From contig JARKOC010000371.1 in assembly GCA_029975915.1 (NCBI GenBank), positions 179,646-243,645 on the forward strand: a stretch of DNA of 64,000 nt, written 5' to 3'. This document shows positions 45,181 through 53,996 of the stretch, in pieces. This stretch comes from Bryobacteraceae bacterium (GTDB lineage: Bacteria > Acidobacteriota > Terriglobia > Bryobacterales > Bryobacteraceae). The position numbers were made by a program, and so were the translations under genes. The notes beneath the pieces were generated by a model. The model had not been told where the DNA came from. It saw only the letters and a list, made by a program, of their open reading frames with translations, and did not search any database. Each line of letters opens with the position of its first letter. Positions within the stretch are counted from its first letter, which is position 1.

Positions 45181-45491
45181 TCAGATTTCGCTTCTGGAAT
45201 TGAGGGCCGCACTGCCAGCCTCGGCGAGTTGCCGCGCCCCGAATGGCTTGTGCAAAAACCCGGCGTTCTTCCGCGTCAAATCCTCGTCGCCGCTGGCCAA
45301 GCCGGAATGCCCCGGCATGTTGAGAACTCTCAGTCCTGGCCGGTTCTGCCGCAGTCGGCGGCCAGTTGAGCAACCCCCAGCCCGGTGTAGCCCTGTTCCC
45401 TCAATATCTCTACGAGGAATGTGAGAGCCTCTGACCTGTCATCCACTGCGCTAGCCGTCACCCGCCCAGCGGGAATCGGCTGCTGCCGCTG
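45181..45491 (-). pseudogene. Decayed receiver domain of the hybrid kinase
   Basis: Directly after the kinase stop and in the same frame, the sequence reads VDDRSEALTFLVEILREQGY, as in a receiver-domain start, then hits a stop. Another frame continues with LNMPGHSGLASGDEDL and FLHKPFGARQLAEA, the usual GHS...KPF end of a receiver, then stops at 45181. The phosphoacceptor segment between them is missing. The parent was a kinase with a C-terminal receiver that was cut off by a stop codon and has since decayed. It fills most of the gap to the PIG-L gene. Confidence 0.65.
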
Positions 45492-48239
45492 TTACCCTCT
45501 CGGTTGGTCCAGATCGGTGACCGGGAGGTAAACCGAGAATGTCGATCCCCTGCCCGGCTCGCTTTCGACCTCGATGAAACCATTGCTTTGCTCGATGATG
45601 CCGTGGACGATTGACAGCCCTAATCCCGTGCCCCGGCCGGTCTCCTTGGTGGTGAAAAATGGTTCGAAGACGCGCTGGCGAACCGTCTCCTCCATCCCCG
45701 CGCCATCGTCGCTGACGCTCATCACTGTGTACTGTCCGGCAGGAGCTTTGAGATGGCGTAACTTGACCTCATCGGGCCGCGTGGAGAATGTCCTCAGCCG
45801 GAGTGTGCCCCCCTCAGGCATGGCATCTCTCGCGTTTACTGCCAGGTTCATCAAGACCTGTTCCATTTGGTGTTTGTCCGCGAAAACTGGTCTGGTTGAA
45901 GGGTCCAGGCTCATGGTGATGCGTGCGTTGTCGCCCATCAGCCTGTCCAGAAGCGGACGGAGCCCGACGATGACTTCGTTAATGCTGGTCACTTTCGGAT
46001 CAAGGACTTGTTTGCGGCTGAAGGCCAGCAATTGCTTGGTCAAACCTGCAGCTCGCTCCCCGGCTTTGAGGATCTCCTGCACATGCTTCCGGCTCGGATC
46101 TTTCTGATCGAGCTTGTCCAGAGCCAGTTGGCAGTACCCGTTGATGACGGTCAACAAATTGTTGAAGTCGTGTGCGACGCCTCCGGCCAACCGGCCGACC
46201 GACTCCATCTTTTGAGCCTGCGCCAGCCTCGCCTCGTTTTCCTTTTCCTCCGTTACGTCCCGGTCCGCCCCACGGTAGCAGACCAGGCTGCCGTCGCCGG
46301 CGAGTACCGGCGCCGCGTTTGTGGAGATGTGGAGGACCCGTCCGTTTTTGGTTTGGACTGGATTGGAGTAGCTGACGAACGGCTCACGGTTTGAGATCGT
46401 CCTCATGGTGACGGCTTTAAACTCTTCCCTCCCCTCAGGCGGATGGAGATCGTAATAATGGATCTTGCCGGCGATTTCGTCCGGACGGTAGCCGAGCATC
46501 TCGAAACAGGCGCTGCTGACATAGGTGTACAGCCCGCTAGGATCGATTTCCCAGATCATCTCCCGCGTTAGCTCGCTTACTTGGGAGAACCTGCGCTCGC
46601 TTTCGATCAGCGCCTCTTCCGCCAGCCTGCGTTCAGTGATGTCAGTCAGGCAGATCAGCAGCCGGCTGTTTGCGCCTGCCGGGATCATCGCGGTCGAGCA
46701 CAGCAGAATTGCATCGTGGCGCGCGGCGCCCTCGCCGACCGCTGTGCGGAATTCGACGTCCACGTTTTCGATGCCGGTCTTCAGAGTCGATTCGACTGCA
46801 TCGCACAGCGTACATTGCGGACCCTCGCTGTCATAGGCGCAGAGGCCAAGATTCCGCAGAATCCGTTCGCAGCCGGCGCCCGCTGCACCGGCCCCCTGCG
46901 GAGAGACTCCAGCCGGTCCCGCGAATGCCGCAAACGCCTGGTTCCGGTACAATACTTTGCCGTTTGGATCAAGCACGCACATCATGGTTGGTGCATGCTC
47001 GTAGACAGCCTTGAGTTCCGCCCGCTCGGCTTCCAGTTCGGCCTCCGACTTTTTCTTTTCCGTGATGTCCTGCGCCGACACCAAAACCTTACGCTCCCCG
47101 TCGTAGTCGAGCAAGGTCGTCGTCAGGAGAAGACAGATCTCTTTGTCCGGCCCGGGGCCGGCCACCCTCATCCACGCCTCGATCCCTGCACGCTGCACGC
47201 CGTCCTCAAAAGTCTGCTTCACAGCCTGGCGGATCGAGCAGCTTTCGCACGACGGACCGAATCCGCACCCGCGTTCGTCTTCCAGGGAATTCAGGCACCG
47301 CAGCGCCTCGCCGGCCGTGACCCCGGACATCCCGGTCACCGCTCTTCCCGCTGCCGCGGATGCCGCCATGTTCGCCTTTTGCACCCGCCGGTCTTTGTCA
47401 ACCAGCATCAGCGCCACTGGAACGCTCGCATAGATCGCTTGCAACTCCGCGTGAGCGTTCGCTCTTTCCTGCTCAGCGAGATTCCGCTCTGTCACATCGA
47501 GCAGGACCCCATCCAAGTGCCGCTGGCGCCCATCGCGTCCGACAATGCAGCGCCCACACTCCTCCACCCAGCGAATGGACCCATTGGAATCGTGAATCCT
47601 GTACATGATGTGGTAGGGTCTTTGCTGTTCGACCGCTGCTGCTACTTCCCTCGCCACGTACTCGAGGTCGCCGGGGTGCGTGATCCCGGCCCAGTCGACG
47701 GCGCCGCTGAGAAATTCGCTCTTGTGCCTTCCAGTGAGCGCCAGCACCCCATCGCTCATCTGCTCCATCCGCCACGGCGGATCGATCTGGCACCTGTAGA
47801 CCACACCCGGCACATTCTCGACCAGAGTTCTGAGTTCGGATTCCCGCTCTTCCAGTTGCAGGTGCAGCGCGTGCCGCCGCAACGACATCTCAATCGCCGA
47901 TTCCAGGCCCAAACGGCTCACCGGCCTGAGTAGGCACCCGAAGGGTGAAGTCCTCAATGCTCTGCGGCAAAGCTCCGCCTGATCCTGCCCCACCAGGTAA
48001 ACAACCGGAATCTCTAATTCGGGCTGAATTCTCGCAGCTTCCTCGATCGAGCCGCTGCCTTTGCATAAGTCGAGGTCGAGCAGGATTAAATCCGGCCGCT
48101 GGCTCGCCGCCTTTTGGCCCGCTTCCTCGACACTCGATACGCGCGGCAGCACCGAGTAGCCCATCTGCCCCAATAAAGCAGTGACATACCCCGCGAACTC
48201 GGCGTCGCCGGCGGCAAGCAGGATTCGGACCTCAGGCAT
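45492..48239 (-). CDS. Hybrid sensor histidine kinase (receiver-PAS repeats-HisKA-HATPase)
   Basis: A 915-residue cytoplasmic kinase. Residues 1-125 are a receiver with D55 in LILLDLDL, but only one acidic residue (D12) at the N-terminal pair and R in place of the conserved lysine (LLRPVS). Several PAS/PAC domains follow. Two carry Cys clusters: CGFGPSCESC and LCAYDSEGPQCTLC. HisKA has H690 in GGVAHDFNNLL; HATPase shows N-box LMNLAVNARDAM, DDGAGM and GRGTGLGLSIVHG. The gene originally continued into a receiver (see the remnant after its stop). Signal sensed is unknown; the Cys motifs suggest metal, haem or redox. Confidence 0.92.
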   Translation of the reverse strand: MPEVRILLAAGDAEFAGYVTALLGQMGYSVLPRVSSVEEAGQKAASQRPDLILLDLDLCKGSGSIEEAARIQPELEIPVVYLVGQDQAELCRRALRTSPFGCLLRPVSRLGLESAIEMSLRRHALHLQLEERESELRTLVENVPGVVYRCQIDPPWRMEQMSDGVLALTGRHKSEFLSGAVDWAGITHPGDLEYVAREVAAAVEQQRPYHIMYRIHDSNGSIRWVEECGRCIVGRDGRQRHLDGVLLDVTERNLAEQERANAHAELQAIYASVPVALMLVDKDRRVQKANMAASAAAGRAVTGMSGVTAGEALRCLNSLEDERGCGFGPSCESCSIRQAVKQTFEDGVQRAGIEAWMRVAGPGPDKEICLLLTTTLLDYDGERKVLVSAQDITEKKKSEAELEAERAELKAVYEHAPTMMCVLDPNGKVLYRNQAFAAFAGPAGVSPQGAGAAGAGCERILRNLGLCAYDSEGPQCTLCDAVESTLKTGIENVDVEFRTAVGEGAARHDAILLCSTAMIPAGANSRLLICLTDITERRLAEEALIESERRFSQVSELTREMIWEIDPSGLYTYVSSACFEMLGYRPDEIAGKIHYYDLHPPEGREEFKAVTMRTISNREPFVSYSNPVQTKNGRVLHISTNAAPVLAGDGSLVCYRGADRDVTEEKENEARLAQAQKMESVGRLAGGVAHDFNNLLTVINGYCQLALDKLDQKDPSRKHVQEILKAGERAAGLTKQLLAFSRKQVLDPKVTSINEVIVGLRPLLDRLMGDNARITMSLDPSTRPVFADKHQMEQVLMNLAVNARDAMPEGGTLRLRTFSTRPDEVKLRHLKAPAGQYTVMSVSDDGAGMEETVRQRVFEPFFTTKETGRGTGLGLSIVHGIIEQSNGFIEVESEPGRGSTFSVYLPVTDLDQPRG

Positions 48240-48382
48240 GGCCCCGTCTCTTGCGATTCGCGCGCTCCGTTCTCTTGAGTCGCCGTTTCATTCCGTGATC
48301 GATAAGACCGCTTCACAGGTATTCTATTTGCTTTTCCATGTGCTCCGGGGGCAAGATGACCACCCGGCGCCACGCAAGCGGG

Positions 48383-50932
48383 CTACTGGGCCCCTGGAGC
48401 CGATCGCTTCACTACGATCGCCGTCATGTCGTCGTGTTGAGGCGCGCCCGAAGCGAATCGCGAGACGTCTTCGAAAATCGCATCCAGAATCTCGCTAGCA
48501 CTCCTGCCACGGAGTTCAATCGCAGTCTGCAGCATCCGTTGTTCGCCGTACTCCTCGCCGTTGACATCGAATGCCTCGGTGATGCCGTCGCTATAAATTA
48601 CCATGAAGTCGCCGGGCATCAATCTGCCTGCGCCGACCGGGTAAGTGGCGGAACTCACCAAGCCAAGAGCGATTCCCCGCACATCCAGCCACTCCGTGGA
48701 TCCGTCCGCCCGCACCAGCAAGGCCGGATTGTGGCCGGCGCTTGTATAGGTGAACACGCCCGATTCCGGCTCGAACCGGCAGAAAAACAGCGTGGCAAAC
48801 CGGTTCTTCGTCGTGGCATCGTCGAGCAGTTCGTTCAACTTCTCGAACAGATCGGCCAGATGTTGGACTCCTCCGAAAACCAGGCCCCGCAGCGACGACT
48901 GCAGGCTGGCCATGACCAGCGCGGCTGGTATTCCCTTGCCCGACACATCGCCCACGGCGCAACAAAGCCCGTCACCTCCGAGCGTAAAGTATTCGTAGTA
49001 GTCCCCCCCCACGCTCTGTGCCGGCCGGCAGCGGCCTGCGTAGTCCAGCCCACGGGCCTCCGGCTTCCTGTGAGGTAGTAGCCTCTCCTGGACTTCCCTT
49101 GCGATCTCCAACTCCCGCTGCATGAACTCGCGCTGGGCGCTCTCGCGGGCAACTTCCTCCGCAAGCCGGTGGTTCTCAAGCGCCAACGCAGTTTGCGCGG
49201 CCACCGATTCCAGTAATTTGCGGTCCGATCCCGAGTAAGGCTCCTCGCTCTTCTTCGGGCCCAGCCTTAGCCAACCGAGATTCCGCCCGCCAGCTTCCAA
49301 CGGCAATTCCAGTTCCACGCCCTCTGGTGTTGATGCCAGCGGCGACAGCGCCAGCTCAACTCTGGCCACATGGAGGGCGGAAGAGATCCGGCTCGCCACC
49401 GTTTCAAGCAGCGTCGGCGTGTCCATGATCCTTCTCACCTGTTGGCCCAACTCGCTCAACACCCGTTCGGCCTCCACCCGCTCTCGGAAAAACCTGCGGT
49501 CGATCCACACGCGCGCCATCTCGGCCGCCTTGCGCAATAGCAATACGCCGATGATGGCCAGTGTGAACATCTGCATCCTGATCGGTTTCCGCAAATCCTC
49601 CTCTGAGGCTGCCAGCAGCGCCCAGAAAATCACTCCGCTCGTCAAGCCGACCTGCACCGCGAAGATGGCCTTTGTGGCCAGTGCATATTGCAGCCCCCTG
49701 CGAATGACGAATCCAACATCCATGGCTCTCTCGACCACGATGACGTAGGCCAGCGTCACAGGGAACAGCGAGAGCATCAGAAGCGGCGGGATCCATGTCC
49801 ATGGAGTCCACTGAATGAAATTCCCGCCGCCCCAGATCCGCGTGGCGATCAGCAAAGCGAAGATCGGGACCAGACTTACGAATGCGCCGGCGTTCAGTAG
49901 CCGCAGGCGGCGGCGGCCATCGGGGTCGGTCATGGTTGCCCGCTTGTAGCCCAGATTGGTGAAGAAGACGCTGATGGCGGCCGCCGTCACCCAGAAAAAC
50001 CACCCGGATACCTGATCGCTGAACTGGTTGACAGGCGCAAACGCTTTCACGTCCACTGTCGCCCCTGCCGTGCCCACGCACTTGGACAGCGCTATTACCA
50101 GAATCACCGCTGTCAGCGGCCACCTCAGCCAGGCAAAGAAACGCCTCGTCGAACCAGGATCAGGAAAGTCCAGTCCAAACCACAGCAGGAACGCTGGCCA
50201 TGCGTTCGAGACAAAACTGACGTAGGCCGTCGCCGGAAGTGTCCAGAATAGGCCCCAAGCAAAGTTTGAGCCGCTCTCACCCGCCGCCATCTGTCCAAAT
50301 CCAAGCAGCAAGCCAAGCATCTCCCAGGCCAGGACATCTCCAGGCCTTCGGAATGCCACGAAGAAACCCAGGAAAAAGCAGAACCAGACAGTGAGTATCC
50401 CCGTCAGGACCAGCAGCGTCGTTTCGGCCGTGCCGAGCGGCGTTGGACGCCGTCTTGCCGCATCACTTGGCGGTGCTTCCTGCTTGGCGGCCGGCGGGCG
50501 CGGTCCGACCTTGCTCTGCAAGCTGCGTACCGCTGAGCCGACACGCCGCCCTCCGGGCGCGCTCGACGCCGTCTCCAACTTGAGAAACGCTTCGATCCGT
50601 GCCCCGTCTCGGACCACGATTGCCTTGACAATGTCCCCCGCGCGCTTGTGCCGTAAGGGTTCATGAAGATCAGCCAGGCCTCGCACGGTCCGCCCGTCAA
50701 TCTCAACCAGCGTGTCCCCGCGCTGAAGACCGCTTTGACTGAATGCCACGTCCCTGCCACCCCACACGCGCAGATCCCGGCTGCTGAATCCGACCGGATA
50801 CCGGGGATAATCCTCCGACCCTGTGAGGTAGCCATACAGATCCACGCCGGTCCTCACCTGGAATGCGCCCACCAGGATGAACAACGCCGCTAGCACGGCG
50901 ATTTGAGTGCGTGGATGCCGAAGGGGTTTCAT
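48383..50932 (-). CDS. Membrane PDZ-GAF-SpoIIE (PP2C-type) serine phosphatase
   Basis: An 849-residue protein. N-terminal helix, a PDZ domain (about 55-120; SQSGLQRGDTLVEIDGRTVR), a Pro/Ala-rich linker, a group of membrane helices (about 170-430), a GAF domain (about 480-600) and a C-terminal SpoIIE phosphatase with GDYYEYFTLGGDGLCCAVGD then VSGKGIPAALVMASL and a final QHDDMTAIVVKR. RsbU-like enzymes dephosphorylate anti-sigma antagonists in stress signalling. It sits 143 bases upstream of the kinase gene on the same strand, so they may be coexpressed. Only 27 bases separate its start from the divergent ribB-like gene. Confidence 0.9.
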   Translation of the reverse strand: MKPLRHPRTQIAVLAALFILVGAFQVRTGVDLYGYLTGSEDYPRYPVGFSSRDLRVWGGRDVAFSQSGLQRGDTLVEIDGRTVRGLADLHEPLRHKRAGDIVKAIVVRDGARIEAFLKLETASSAPGGRRVGSAVRSLQSKVGPRPPAAKQEAPPSDAARRRPTPLGTAETTLLVLTGILTVWFCFFLGFFVAFRRPGDVLAWEMLGLLLGFGQMAAGESGSNFAWGLFWTLPATAYVSFVSNAWPAFLLWFGLDFPDPGSTRRFFAWLRWPLTAVILVIALSKCVGTAGATVDVKAFAPVNQFSDQVSGWFFWVTAAAISVFFTNLGYKRATMTDPDGRRRLRLLNAGAFVSLVPIFALLIATRIWGGGNFIQWTPWTWIPPLLMLSLFPVTLAYVIVVERAMDVGFVIRRGLQYALATKAIFAVQVGLTSGVIFWALLAASEEDLRKPIRMQMFTLAIIGVLLLRKAAEMARVWIDRRFFRERVEAERVLSELGQQVRRIMDTPTLLETVASRISSALHVARVELALSPLASTPEGVELELPLEAGGRNLGWLRLGPKKSEEPYSGSDRKLLESVAAQTALALENHRLAEEVARESAQREFMQRELEIAREVQERLLPHRKPEARGLDYAGRCRPAQSVGGDYYEYFTLGGDGLCCAVGDVSGKGIPAALVMASLQSSLRGLVFGGVQHLADLFEKLNELLDDATTKNRFATLFFCRFEPESGVFTYTSAGHNPALLVRADGSTEWLDVRGIALGLVSSATYPVGAGRLMPGDFMVIYSDGITEAFDVNGEEYGEQRMLQTAIELRGRSASEILDAIFEDVSRFASGAPQHDDMTAIVVKRSAPGAQ

Positions 50933-50959
50933 AATGAAGACTGGAGACCGATTCCGATT

Positions 50960-52105
50960 ATGCCATTTGCGTCAATCCCGGAAGCCCTTGAAGACCTCCG
51001 GGCGGGGAAACTGCTGGTCGTCGTCGATGACGAAGACCGGGAAAACGAGGGCGACCTCACCGTGGCCGCCGAACTGATCACTCCCGACATCATTAATTTC
51101 ATGGCCGTACACGGCCGGGGACTCGTCTGTCTCGCGCTCGCTCCAGAGATCTGCGACAGGTTGCAGCTCCCTCTGATGAGCCAGGTCAATACTTCCCGTT
51201 TCGGCACCGCTTTCTGTGAGGCGATTGACGCGGCATCCGGGGTTACCACTGGAATCTCCGCGGCCGACCGGGCGCATACCATCCAGGTCGCCATGCGCGA
51301 AGATTCCACCCCGCGGGACCTCGCCAGGCCCGGCCACATGTTCCCCCTCCGGGCCCGCGAGGGAGGTGTTCTTGTCAGGGCCGGCCAAACCGAGGCCGCC
51401 GTCGATCTCTCTCGCCTTGCTGGACTCCGTCCCGGTGGCGTGATCTGCGAAATCATGAACGACGATGGATCCATGGCCCGCCTGCCCGATCTCGTCGAGT
51501 TTTGCCGCCGCCACGATCTCAAACTTATTTCCGTGGCCGACCTCATCCGGTACCGCATGGAGCATGAACGCATCGTCAGGCGATGCGCCGAGGGTACACT
51601 GCGTACCGCAATTGGCGAGTTCAAGACAGTCTCGTTCGAAAGTTCTGTCGCCGAAGGCGTCCACGAGAGCCATCTCGCCCTCGTCTTCGGCGACATCTCC
51701 CAAGCCGGCGATGTCCTTGTCAGAATGCACACGCGCTGCACCTATGGCGATGTCTTCGATTCGGTCGAATGCGATTGCCGCCGGGTTCTTCGGCGGGCCA
51801 TGGAAAAAGTCGCCTCCGAAGGAGCCGGCGTCATCGTCTATTTACACCAGACGGGACCAGGAATCCGTCAGGTTACAAGCGGTGAGCCTGGAGCGCTGCC
51901 TGCCCTGGTTTCGCACTCTAGAGAGCATTTCCACTATGCCTCTCCCGCCGGGCTGCGGCAGTTGCAGCATGAAGCCGGCATCGGCGCTCAAATCCTCTCC
52001 GCCCTGGGACTGAAACGAATCCGCCTGTTAACCAACCATCCCCGTAAAGTGGTCGGGCTCGAAGGCTTTGGCATCGAGATCACGGCTCAACTCCCGGTGG
52101 ATTGA
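50960..52105 (+). CDS. ribB: 3,4-dihydroxy-2-butanone-4-phosphate synthase with degenerate GTP cyclohydrolase II domain (RibBX-like)
   Basis: A 381-residue fusion. The N-terminal ~200 residues are RibB: VVDDEDRENEGDL, FMAVHGRGLVCLAL, TGISAADRAHTI and PGHMFPLRAR carry its catalytic residues, making the four-carbon riboflavin precursor from ribulose 5-phosphate. The C-terminal half keeps the zinc cysteines (TRCTYGDVFDSVECDC) and the end LLTNHPRKVVGLEGFGIEI. RQEGRGIGL is replaced by HQTGPGIRQ and the catalytic DTVEAN...RDY block is missing. GTP cyclohydrolase II activity is therefore doubtful, as in RibBX proteins, and a separate ribA is expected elsewhere. Confidence 0.9.
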   Translation: MPFASIPEALEDLRAGKLLVVVDDEDRENEGDLTVAAELITPDIINFMAVHGRGLVCLALAPEICDRLQLPLMSQVNTSRFGTAFCEAIDAASGVTTGISAADRAHTIQVAMREDSTPRDLARPGHMFPLRAREGGVLVRAGQTEAAVDLSRLAGLRPGGVICEIMNDDGSMARLPDLVEFCRRHDLKLISVADLIRYRMEHERIVRRCAEGTLRTAIGEFKTVSFESSVAEGVHESHLALVFGDISQAGDVLVRMHTRCTYGDVFDSVECDCRRVLRRAMEKVASEGAGVIVYLHQTGPGIRQVTSGEPGALPALVSHSREHFHYASPAGLRQLQHEAGIGAQILSALGLKRIRLLTNHPRKVVGLEGFGIEITAQLPVD

Positions 52106-52172
52106 TCTTCGTAACAGGCCGCCTGGAACATCGATTGCCTCTCCCGCGTTAGTGATGCAGAGGAGCGAGAAG

Positions 52173-53135
52173 ATGAAACTCATTCGCTACGCAATTGGAT
52201 TCGCCGCTGTCGCGGCTCTTTCGTTTGGCGCCGATCCCATTTTGCTGGGTTTGATCCCTTCCGATGCTCGCATGGCTGCTGGCCTGGAGGTGGACCGGGC
52301 CAGGGATTCCGCCTTCGGCCAGAAGATCTTGAACGAGATCAAGGAGGAGGACGCCGGCTTCCGCAAACTCGTCGAGGAGACCGGCTTCGACCCACGCAGG
52401 GACTTGCGATCCGTCATCATGGCCTCGTCCGGAGTGCCGGGCTCCCCCAGTGTGATTGTTGCCGCCCGTGGTGCGTTTGACATCGCCAGGATCGCCCAAC
52501 TGGCTCAGGACAAGGGCGCGGTTTCCACCCTATACCGTGGTGTCCAGCTTTGGTCGCCGCCTGCTACCGCGAAGAGCGGCCAGGGCGCGATCGCATTCCT
52601 GGACCCGACATTAGTCATCTTCGGGGCGGACACATCCGTCAAGGCAGCCATCGATGCCAAACTGGCGGGAAAATCAGCTATGCCCGCTGCGCTTGCGGCC
52701 AAGGTCAATCAGTGGAGCGGCTCCGACGCGTGGTTCGTGTCCACCGCCAGCCTGGGCGAGATGGGCGTTGGTAAGACAGGCGAAAACGCCATCCTGCCCG
52801 GTGGCCTCACCGTGGACGCGATCAAGGAAGCGGCTGTAGGTGTCCGCTTCTCTACGAATGTGGAGATCTCGGGAGCCGTCGCGACCCGTTCCCCGCAGGA
52901 CGCCACGGCTCTGGCCGACGTCATGCGATTCCTCGCCAACATGCTCCGGCTCAACGCTCCTCAGGCGGGCGCCGAATCTGCCATAGCGGTCGCCGACAGC
53001 CTTCAGGTCAGCGTGAGCGGCTCTTCCACTCAATTCTCCATCACCGTGCCCCAATCCGTTCTGGATCAGATGCCGGCCCATCGCGGTAAACGCGTCGACA
53101 GAAGGGCCTCCCCGCAGGCGGCCCCGGCAAGGTAA
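52173..53135 (+). CDS. Secreted protein of unknown function
   Basis: A 320-residue protein with a signal peptide (LIRYAIGFAAVAALSFGA). The mature part starts with LLGLIPSDARMAAGLEVDRA and alternates helices and strands, with LVIFGADTSVKAAIDAKL; it resembles acidobacterial proteins that measure no catalytic motif I can name. The C-terminal 30 residues are basic and low-complexity. GAGGAGCGAGAAG precedes the ATG. rpsU follows 45 bases later. Confidence 0.75.
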   Translation: MKLIRYAIGFAAVAALSFGADPILLGLIPSDARMAAGLEVDRARDSAFGQKILNEIKEEDAGFRKLVEETGFDPRRDLRSVIMASSGVPGSPSVIVAARGAFDIARIAQLAQDKGAVSTLYRGVQLWSPPATAKSGQGAIAFLDPTLVIFGADTSVKAAIDAKLAGKSAMPAALAAKVNQWSGSDAWFVSTASLGEMGVGKTGENAILPGGLTVDAIKEAAVGVRFSTNVEISGAVATRSPQDATALADVMRFLANMLRLNAPQAGAESAIAVADSLQVSVSGSSTQFSITVPQSVLDQMPAHRGKRVDRRASPQAAPAR

Positions 53136-53180
53136 CATGGTTGTAGCGGAATTCCCGCCGGAAGGAGGTGAGTGGACGAA

Positions 53181-53378
53181 ATGGCTGAAGTGATCATCCA
53201 GGATGGCGAGACCCTGGAAAGCGCATTACGCCGGTTTAAGCGTAAGGTGCAGCAGGAGGACATCATCAAAGAGATCAAGAAGCATGCCCACTACCTCAAA
53301 CCCGGTGAGAAGAAGCGTCTGAAACAGGCGCTTGCGCGCAAGCGAAACCGGAAGAAACGGTCTAGGGACATGGACTGA
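53181..53378 (+). CDS. rpsU: Small ribosomal subunit protein bS21
   Basis: A 65-residue basic protein: MAEVIIQDGETLESALRRFK, RKVQQEDIIKEIKKHAHYLK and a KKRLKQALARKRNRKKRSRD tail are bS21. It binds 16S rRNA near the decoding and initiation site of the 30S subunit. GGAGG lies 12 bases before ATG 53181; a GTG at 53172 would add MDE but sits only 3 bases after GGAGG. A terminator follows. Confidence 0.95.
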   Translation: MAEVIIQDGETLESALRRFKRKVQQEDIIKEIKKHAHYLKPGEKKRLKQALARKRNRKKRSRDMD

Positions 53379-53408
53379 CGGACGAGCTTCAAGATTTCAC
53401 CAGGAAAA

Positions 53409-53440
53409 GGGCGCCCACCTCCGGGCGCCCTCGCTCTTTC
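53409..53440 (+). terminator. Rho-independent terminator after rpsU
   Basis: GGGCGCCC (53409-53416) and GGGCGCCC (53423-53430) are complementary palindromic arms around ACCTCC, followed by TCGCTCTTT. Confidence 0.85.
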
Positions 53441-53700
53441 CGTTGGCAGGTCCCCACAGAAACCTCCCCACTTCGCCAGTTCTCGCTCTCGCGGACACCG
53501 ACACCGCTGTACCAAAGGAGAGCCGGGCGCGGCAAAACCCACATCCCGACCGCACCGGACTCTCTCGCCTTGGTCCGGGGTCAAGGGAATCGCTTCGCCG
53601 CTCCCGGCTCTAGCTCGATCGCCACTCTCAGCTGCTTTTCTTTAATCGCCTTCCTGGCTTCTACCGCCGGCCTTGCGCCCGGGATGCGGGACCGAAACCC

Positions 53701-53847
53701 CTACTCCATCAACCGGATGCCCATCCAAAGGCCGCCGAAGACGATCACTGCAATCACCGCGACCACGGCCCATTTGAGATACCGCTCTTTGGGAGTGGTC
53801 ACCTCCTGCTCATCATGCTTCATCCGGTCGTCGAGGGATTCGAACAT
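53701..53847 (-). CDS. Small single-pass membrane protein (48 aa)
   Basis: An ATG with GGGAGG 10 bases before opens a 48-codon frame: a charged start MFESLDDRMKHDEQEVTTPK, ERYLKWA, then one membrane helix VVAVIAVIVFGGLWMGI and RLME. Topology and ribosome site are those of a real small protein. The frame continues open for 37 more codons after its TAG, including EARKAIKEKQLRVAIELEPG. No family recognised. The rest of the 53441-53996 stretch has no convincing gene. Confidence 0.6.
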   Translation of the reverse strand: MFESLDDRMKHDEQEVTTPKERYLKWAVVAVIAVIVFGGLWMGIRLME

Positions 53848-53996
53848 TGAACTTGCCTCCCGTCTGGAACTGGTGTATCGGTGCTCTTTGCTAAGATCGG
53901 GCTACCCTATTCTAATCCTCTCCTCGGCGAATTCAAGGCTTTTCTCGCTGTCAGCCCTAATCCACTTCAGCCGGTCGCCTCTCAGGTGTCTCGCCG

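Noticed and set aside
46581..47933. Plus-strand frame of 450 codons opposite the kinase
   Set aside because: Arg/His/Pro-rich antisense shadow of a well-supported gene.
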